This document shows positions 6,263-10,229 of a stretch of 10,229 bases of DNA, piece after piece. The translations under genes were made by a program, and so were the position numbers. The stretch spans positions 1 to 10,229 of the forward strand of contig CALXUL010000138.1 in assembly GCA_944391635.1 (NCBI GenBank). The letters run 5' to 3'. This stretch comes from an uncultured Clostridia bacterium (GTDB taxonomy: Bacteria; Bacillota; Clostridia; UBA1381). Each line of letters starts with the position of its first letter. Position 1 is the first letter of the stretch. The notes beneath the pieces are model-generated. The model searched no databases, was not told the DNA's origin, and saw only the letters and a program-made list of their open reading frames with translations.

Positions 6263-7153
6263 GTGATTATGGTAGGTATAATTGCCGGAATCATTCAAGA
6301 CGGGCTTATTTACGGAATAATGGCGCTGGGGGTATATATAAGCTTAAAAATACTTGATTTTCCCGATTTGTCTGTAGACGGAAGCTTTCCGCTGGGTATG
6401 GCAGTAACTACATACTGTATACTTCACGGTATACAGCCGTATCTTTGTCTAATTATCGCTTTTGCTGCCGGAGCCGCAGCAGGGGCTGTGACAGGTCTTT
6501 TACATGTTAAGCTCAAAATAAAAGACCTTTTATCCGGTATAATCACTATGACCGCGCTATATTCAATAAACTACACAATTGTCGGCAAACCGAACGAATT
6601 TCTTTCGGTTGATACTGCCACCGTATTTTCGGTAATACCAAAAAACACACCGTTTGGTCTTTATAATTACCGGTATATCATAATTTCCTTTATTATTGCA
6701 GTCATAGTAAAAAAACTGCTCGACTGGTATCTTAAAACCAAGTCGGGATTTTTGCTGCGTGCAGCCGGGGATAATGCAAGGCTTGTGGTTACCACCGGCA
6801 AAGACCCCGGAAAGGTGAAAATCCTGGGTCTTGCATTGGGCAATGCTCTTGTTGCGCTCTCGGGCGCTCTAAACCTTCAGTACACACGCTCCTTTAATGT
6901 TTCAGCCGGAACCGGAACACTTGTTATGGGGCTTGCAGCAGTAATAATCGGTACCTCCGTATTCGGCAAAATCAAGCATTTAACCCTGACATCAGGCGTA
7001 CTGCTCGGTATGATTATATATAAAGGCTGCATTTCCCTTGCAATGCTCGCAGGGCTTGAAGCAAAGGATACCAATATGATTGTTGCGGTTTTGTTTGTTA
7101 TAACGTTGGTTATAAGCCGTGCAAAAAAGAAGGGCGGTGAACAGTTATGCTGA
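6263..7153 (+). CDS. ABC transporter permease (TrpY/COG4120 family)
   Basis: This 296-residue integral membrane protein forms the channel of the importer. It has about eight or nine hydrophobic segments, including IYGIMALGVYISLKIL near the N-terminus, LIIAFAAGAAAGAVTGLL, YIIISFIIAVIV, VMGLAAVIIGTSVFG and a C-terminal MIVAVLFVITLVIS. The motif LDFPDLSVDGSFPLG after the first segment is characteristic of the permeases that pair with COG2984 binding proteins. The start is ambiguous. GTG 6263 lies 4 bp after GGAGG (6254-6258), and ATG 6269 lies 10 bp after it; ATG would remove two residues and better resembles family members as I recall them. The stop overlaps the ATPase gene by 7 bp, which implies translational coupling. 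No promoter is visible upstream, so it depends on the lipoprotein transcript. Confidence 0.9.
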   Translation: MIMVGIIAGIIQDGLIYGIMALGVYISLKILDFPDLSVDGSFPLGMAVTTYCILHGIQPYLCLIIAFAAGAAAGAVTGLLHVKLKIKDLLSGIITMTALYSINYTIVGKPNEFLSVDTATVFSVIPKNTPFGLYNYRYIIISFIIAVIVKKLLDWYLKTKSGFLLRAAGDNARLVVTTGKDPGKVKILGLALGNALVALSGALNLQYTRSFNVSAGTGTLVMGLAAVIIGTSVFGKIKHLTLTSGVLLGMIIYKGCISLAMLAGLEAKDTNMIVAVLFVITLVISRAKKKGGEQLC

Positions 7154-7920
7154 AACTTTCCGGCATTTACAAAACCTTCAACAAATCTACAGTTGATGAA
7201 AAAGTTCTCTTTTCCGGCTTTGACCTCAGTATAAACAAAGGTGAATTTGTCGCGGTTGTTGGGAGCAACGGCTCCGGGAAAACAACCATACTTAATATCA
7301 TTTCCGGCGACATAGCGCCGGATTCGGGTAAAATCGAACTTAACGGTGAGGATATAACCGATAAAAAGAACTTTGTCCGCGCCGCAAATATTGCAAGAGT
7401 GTTCCAGGACCCCGCTGCCGGAACCAGCCCATCGATGACTATATTTGAAAATCTTTCTATTGCCGACAACAAAGGCGGAAGATTTGATTTAAGGCGAGGG
7501 CTTAACTATAAACGAAAGGATCATTACCGCGAATTACTATCGGTACTCGGAATGGGGCTTGAGGATAGGCTCGGCACCCGTGCAGGAGCGCTTTCGGGCG
7601 GGCAAAGACAAGCGCTTGCACTTATTATGGCTACTATGGCAAAACCGTCATTGCTGCTGCTTGATGAGCATACGGCAGCTCTTGACCCTAAATCTGCCGA
7701 TATTGTTATGAATCTAACCGACAAGCTTATACACGAAAATTCCCTTACCGCTATTATGGTTACGCATAATCTGAGGTATGCGGTAGAATACGGCACCCGG
7801 TCAATAATGATGCATGAAGGCAGCATTGTGCTTGATGTATCCGGAGAGAAACGAAACTCTCTTACTATTGATGATTATCTCGCCAAATTTAACCGCATAA
7901 GTATCGAATGCGGTAATTGA
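7147..7920 (+). CDS. ABC transporter ATP-binding protein (TrpZ/COG1101 family)
   Basis: This 257-residue cytoplasmic ATPase drives the importer. Every core motif is intact: Walker A GSNGSGKTT (39-47), Q-loop Q87 in RVFQDPAAG, signature LSGGQRQ (149-155), Walker B LLLLDEH with D173 and E174, D-loop AALDP, and the switch histidine H207 in MVTHN. The PAAGTSPSMTIFENL segment after the Q-loop is typical of this subfamily. The start ATG overlaps the permease stop by 7 bp, with a purine-rich AGGGCGGTGA (7131-7140) as ribosome binding site. The gene ends 10 bp before the leuA promoter with no terminator between, so read-through transcripts from the ABC operon would enter the leu leader and be subject to its attenuator. 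Intact motifs suggest the transporter is, or was recently, functional despite the lipoprotein frameshift. Confidence 0.94.
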   Translation: MLKLSGIYKTFNKSTVDEKVLFSGFDLSINKGEFVAVVGSNGSGKTTILNIISGDIAPDSGKIELNGEDITDKKNFVRAANIARVFQDPAAGTSPSMTIFENLSIADNKGGRFDLRRGLNYKRKDHYRELLSVLGMGLEDRLGTRAGALSGGQRQALALIMATMAKPSLLLLDEHTAALDPKSADIVMNLTDKLIHENSLTAIMVTHNLRYAVEYGTRSIMMHEGSIVLDVSGEKRNSLTIDDYLAKFNRISIECGN

Positions 7921-7930
7921 CAAAAAAGTC

Positions 7931-7959
7931 TTGACAAATCAGTAAAGTTAGAGTATTAT
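7931..7959 (+). promoter_or_regulatory. Sigma-A promoter of the leu leader and leuA
   Basis: A perfect -35 TTGACA (7931-7936), a 17-bp spacer and TATTAT (7954-7959) predict transcription from about 7966. This is about 25 nt upstream of the leader-peptide ATG (7991) and about 200 nt upstream of leuA, enough room for an attenuator. Confidence 0.8.
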
Positions 7960-7990
7960 ATTTTTAAAGTGATAAAAAAGGAGCAGGAAA

Positions 7991-8074
7991 ATGAGTAAGA
8001 GTATATGCAGAATAAGACAACTCCTACTTTCTTTGCCGGGCGCAAACGGTGGTCGGTTTATTATCCTGCGGTAA
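7991..8074 (+). CDS. leuL: leu leader peptide, 27 residues, three tandem Leu codons
   Basis: A short frame begins at ATG 7991, 7 bp after a strong AAGGAG (7978-7983), and stops at TAA 8072-8074. The peptide begins MSKSICRIRQLLLSLPG and ends FIILR. It holds five leucines in 27 residues, with CTC CTA CTT in a row at 8021-8029, TTG at 8033 and CTG at 8066. It lies between the promoter and a terminator in front of the first gene of leucine synthesis. This is the expected layout of a ribosome-mediated attenuator, in which slow decoding of Leu codons signals leucine shortage. It is too short for ordinary ORF thresholds. The symbol leuL is given by role; I do not recognise the peptide itself. Four Ile codons are also present, but scattered, so leucine is the likeliest signal. 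Confidence 0.8.
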   Translation: MSKSICRIRQLLLSLPGANGGRFIILR

Positions 8075-8104
8075 ATTTTACCAGAAGCGATATGACTGAA
8101 CACC
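8048..8104 (+). promoter_or_regulatory. Antiterminator pairing of the leu attenuator
   Basis: GGTGGTCGGTT (8048-8058) can pair with GACTGAACACC (8094-8104) in 10 of 11 positions, counting G-T wobbles, with one G-A mismatch. The second strand is the 5' arm of the terminator, so the two structures exclude each other. A ribosome stalled at the Leu codons (8021-8029) would leave 8048-8058 free to form the antiterminator. One that reaches the stop codon at 8072 would cover or disturb it. A small competing hairpin, TTTGC/GCAAA (8032-8036 / 8042-8046), lies just upstream. The mechanism is inferred from layout. Confidence 0.6.
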
Positions 8105-8125
8105 AAGCCGTGTTCAGTCATTTTT
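8092..8125 (+). terminator. Terminator hairpin of the leu attenuator
   Basis: ATGACTGAACAC (8092-8103) and GTGTTCAGTCAT (8110-8121) form a perfect 12-bp stem with a 6-nt loop (CAAGCC), followed by TTTTT (8121-8125) and more T at 8128-8130. It lies 17 bp after the leader-peptide stop and 41 bp before the leuA ATG. It is a complete intrinsic terminator in front of leuA, so leuA expression requires that it be prevented from forming. Confidence 0.85.
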
Positions 8126-8166
8126 AGTTTAGGGCGTTAAAAAGAGTATATTTACGGAGGTTGTAT

Positions 8167-9822
8167 ATGAATTACAAGAAGTACAGAAAACAGTATCATC
8201 CGGTTAAAATGGATAAACGCGAGTGGCCGGATAAAGAGATTACCCACGCGCCGATATGGTGCAGCGTAGACCTGCGCGATGGAAACCAGGCGTTGTATTC
8301 GCCGATGACAATTGATGAAAAGGTAGAGTTTTTCAAATTTCTTGTAAAGCTTGGTATAAAAGAAATAGAAGTTGGTTTTCCGGCGGCAAGCGGCACAGAG
8401 TTTGATTTTGTGCGCAGACTAATCGAGGAGAACCTCATCCCTGACGATGTTACAATTCAGGTTCTTACCCAGGCCCGCGAACATATCATAAAGAAAACAA
8501 TCGAGGCTCTTTCGGGCGCAAAAAATGCAATCGTACATATTTATAATTCCACGTCCACCCTTCAGCGAAAAGTAGTATTTAAAAAAGACCGGGAAGAAAT
8601 AAAGAAACTTGCAGTTGACGGGGCAAAGCTTGTGGTAGATTTAGTTGAAAAAGGGCTTAGCGGTAATATACGCTATGAATATTCACCTGAAAGTTTCACC
8701 TGTACCGAACCCGATTACGCAGTTGAGGTATGTAATGCGGTACTGGATGTATTCAAGCCTACGCCAAAGAACAAGGCGATTATAAATCTGCCGTCCACAA
8801 TCGAGGTGGCAACGGCTAATATCTATGCTGACCAGATAGAGTATGTGAGCAAACGTCTTAAATACCGCGACTGTGTTGAGGTGAGCGTACATGCGCATAA
8901 CGACCGAGGAACCGGCGTTGCGTCAACTGAGCTTGCGCTGCTGGCGGGTGCAGAACGAGTTGAAGGCACATTATTCGGCAACGGCGAACGCACCGGAAAC
9001 ACCGATATTATAACGGTTGCTCTTAATATGTTCTGTCAGGGCATAGATCCAGGTCTTAATATAACCAATGTTGACGAGATTATTGAGAACTTCGAGAAAT
9101 TCAATAAAATACCCTTAAGCCCAAGACATCCGTATGCGGGAGAAATGGCATATGTTGCATTTTCGGGTTCGCACCAGGATGCAATCAAAAAGAGTATGGA
9201 CGCATATGAAAAATCCGAAACAGGAATATGGGAAAACCCATATCTTACAATTGACCCTACAGACATTGGACGCAAATATGAACCAATTGTTATTAACTCC
9301 CAGTCCGGAAAGGGCGGCGTAAGCTATGTAATGGAGAAAAAATTCGGCTATACCCTGCCGCCTCATATGCTGGTTGAATTTTCAAAGCATATCACCGAGC
9401 TGTCTGATGCAAAGCAAACGGTGCTTGAGCCTGAGGAAATCTACTCTGCGTTTAAATCGGACTACATCAACAATGAATCTCCGATACATCTTGTATTCTA
9501 TCACTGTGACGTTAAAGATAACGTTACCACACTATCCGCAACCATTGAATATAACGGAAAAATTACTACAATTGAATCAGAAGGAAACGGTCCTCTTGAT
9601 GCGCTTGCAAAAGGTCTTGAAGAGTTAACCGGAAAAACATATAACGTAATCTCCTATACCCAGCATGACCTCGAACGCAAAACATCCTCCAAAGCGGTCA
9701 GCTATATCCAGATTGCATCGGGAGAATACAAGTTCTGGGGCGTTGGCGTTGATACAAATATCTCTACTTCATCTATATACGCTCTTATAAGCGCAGTCAA
9801 TAAAGCTGCCGGAGGAAAATAA
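8167..9822 (+). CDS. leuA: 2-isopropylmalate synthase (long, type-2 LeuA)
   Basis: This 551-residue cytoplasmic enzyme joins acetyl-CoA and 2-oxoisovalerate to give 2-isopropylmalate, the committed step of leucine synthesis. The start is ATG 8167, 6 bp after GGAGG (8156-8160); a TTG at 8161 abuts the ribosome binding site and is rejected. The TIM-barrel catalytic domain (about 25-310) carries LRDGNQAL (R37 and metal ligand D38), metal ligands H242 and H244 in HAHNDRG, and GNGERTGN (271-278). A linker follows, then a C-terminal LeuA regulatory domain (about 425-550) with EGNGPLDAL and WGVGVDTNIS, the site of leucine feedback in characterised relatives. The length fits the type-2 group (actinobacterial and fungal-like) rather than the LeuA1/citramalate group. 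It is controlled by the attenuator upstream. The other leu genes (leuB, leuC, leuD) are not in the window. Confidence 0.96.
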   Translation: MNYKKYRKQYHPVKMDKREWPDKEITHAPIWCSVDLRDGNQALYSPMTIDEKVEFFKFLVKLGIKEIEVGFPAASGTEFDFVRRLIEENLIPDDVTIQVLTQAREHIIKKTIEALSGAKNAIVHIYNSTSTLQRKVVFKKDREEIKKLAVDGAKLVVDLVEKGLSGNIRYEYSPESFTCTEPDYAVEVCNAVLDVFKPTPKNKAIINLPSTIEVATANIYADQIEYVSKRLKYRDCVEVSVHAHNDRGTGVASTELALLAGAERVEGTLFGNGERTGNTDIITVALNMFCQGIDPGLNITNVDEIIENFEKFNKIPLSPRHPYAGEMAYVAFSGSHQDAIKKSMDAYEKSETGIWENPYLTIDPTDIGRKYEPIVINSQSGKGGVSYVMEKKFGYTLPPHMLVEFSKHITELSDAKQTVLEPEEIYSAFKSDYINNESPIHLVFYHCDVKDNVTTLSATIEYNGKITTIESEGNGPLDALAKGLEELTGKTYNVISYTQHDLERKTSSKAVSYIQIASGEYKFWGVGVDTNISTSSIYALISAVNKAAGGK

Positions 9823-9823
9823 G

Positions 9824-9991
9824 ATGTCAGGTAAAGACAAAAGTATTATATGTCTGTTGGTAATGTTCGGCTGGATAGGTGCCGGAGTTTTGAATATTAT
9901 AGAAAAGAAAGCTATCAGCAGTATTATAATAGACTTTGTTGCAGCATTGATTTTTCTTTTGCTGGCACTGTTTTTGAGGGCAAAAAAGTAA
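9824..9991 (+). CDS. Small two-helix membrane protein coupled to leuA
   Basis: A 55-codon frame starts at ATG 9824, one base after the leuA stop, and ends at TAA 9989-9991. Its ribosome binding site GGAGG (9811-9815) lies inside the last leuA codons, 8 bp before the ATG, so translation is coupled to leuA. The product is MSGKDK, a hydrophobic helix of about 18 residues (about 8-26), a short charged turn (IEKKA), a second helix of about 20 residues (about 31-51), and a basic end RAKK. This positive-inside pattern suggests both ends are in the cytoplasm. I do not recognise a family. Position argues for shared control with leucine synthesis, but no function can be assigned. It is below common ORF length cut-offs. 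Confidence 0.75.
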   Translation: MSGKDKSIICLLVMFGWIGAGVLNIIEKKAISSIIIDFVAALIFLLLALFLRAKK

Positions 9992-10062
9992 ATAATGAGT
10001 TTTATTTAAAATCTTTTAAAAATTCTACTCAGAATTTCAAAAGAATATTTTTAAATCATGAC

Positions 10063-10094
10063 AAAAAAAGCGGCGCTATTCTTGCGCCGTTTTT
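10063..10094. terminator. Terminator of the leuA operon, likely bidirectional
   Basis: CGGCGC (10071-10076) and GCGCCG (10084-10089) form a 6-bp GC stem with a 7-nt loop. On the plus strand TTTTT follows (10090-10094). On the minus strand, GC then a run of seven T (from the A-run at 10063-10069) follows. It lies about 70 bp after the small membrane-protein gene. A weaker AT hairpin, AAATTCT/AGAATTT (10020-10026 / 10031-10037), lies in the gap. Confidence 0.8.
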
Positions 10095-10130
10095 CTGGTT
10101 TTACAGACATCTGCTATCAAAGTATCATAA

Positions 10131-10168
10131 ACCCGGCAATTGCAAAGCATTATGCAATTGCCGGTTTT
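10131..10168. terminator. Hairpin terminator of the convergent downstream gene
   Basis: CCGGCAATTGCA (10133-10144) and TGCAATTGCCGG (10153-10164) form a perfect 12-bp stem with an 8-nt loop, and TTTT follows on the plus strand. On the minus strand it starts 10 bp after the stop of the gene ending at 10175, with only a short T-run after it. It probably works together with the hairpin at 10063-10094 between two converging transcripts. Confidence 0.7.
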
Positions 10169-10174
10169 ATAATT

Positions 10175-10229
10175 TTAATCTTCTTCTATATCAAGCTTTG
10201 CTTCCTGTTCAGCCTGTATATCCGGGAAG
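10175..10229 (-). CDS. Last 17 codons of an unidentified minus-strand gene (rest outside window)
   Basis: Reading the minus strand from the window edge, an open frame gives FPDIQAEQEAKLDIEED and then TAA (10177-10175). The tail is acidic and probably flexible, as in many cytoplasmic proteins. The hairpin at 10133-10164 follows 10 bp after the stop, which supports this as a real gene end. Seventeen residues are too few to name a family. Confidence 0.55.
   Translation of the reverse strand, partial: FPDIQAEQEAKLDIEED

Noticed and set aside
7921..8166. Leu T-box riboswitch upstream of leuA
   Set aside because: The conserved T-box sequence and specifier stem are absent. The leader instead encodes a Leu-rich peptide and a self-contained attenuator.
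1..10229. Mobile elements, CRISPR arrays, tRNA or rRNA genes
   Set aside because: No transposase or integrase frames, spaced direct repeats, cloverleaf sequences or rRNA-like stretches were seen on either strand.

Overview
The window looks like a piece of a low-GC Firmicutes (Clostridia) chromosome. The evidence is AT-rich intergenic DNA, strong GGAGG-type ribosome binding sites, several near-consensus sigma-A promoters (TTGACA-17-TATACT or TATTAT), an SLH-domain exported protein, and a long type-2 2-isopropylmalate synthase. I cannot name a genus. Coding density is ordinary, and I see no insertion sequence, phage gene, CRISPR array, tRNA or rRNA.

Layout. 1-252 is the 3' end of a membrane-protein gene, closed by a strong terminator. 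308-535 is a non-coding stretch with two hairpins. A promoter (536-564) and a structured leader (about 571-682) precede a SERCA/LMCA-type Ca2+ P-type ATPase (683-3316). A bidirectional terminator (about 3320-3367) separates it from a convergent minus-strand gene for a secreted protein with three SLH-like repeats and an M15/VanY-type metallopeptidase domain (3373-4917). From the divergent region (4918-5215) a second promoter and hairpin leader drive a three-gene ABC transporter of the TrpXYZ/COG2984-COG4120-COG1101 type: lipoprotein (5216-6198, broken by a one-base frameshift), permease (6263-7153) and ATPase (7147-7920). Next comes a biosynthetic unit: promoter, a 27-codon leucine-rich leader peptide (7991-8074), an attenuator (8048-8125) and leuA (8167-9822), followed by a translationally coupled 55-residue membrane protein (9824-9991). 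Two bidirectional-looking terminators (10063-10168) separate this from the last codons of a minus-strand gene (10175-10229).

How the parts work together. Three of the four plus-strand units have a promoter, a 5' leader of roughly 100-200 nt, and an intrinsic-terminator hairpin before the first large gene, so control by transcription attenuation seems to be a theme here. The clearest case is leuA. Its leader peptide has three tandem Leu codons plus two more, a 12-bp terminator, and a competing antiterminator pairing. This is the classic ribosome-mediated design, in a setting where T-box control would be the usual expectation. The most noteworthy items are this leu attenuator, the unassigned leaders of the Ca2+ ATPase and the ABC operon, the single-base frameshift in the ABC lipoprotein, and the small membrane protein attached to leuA.
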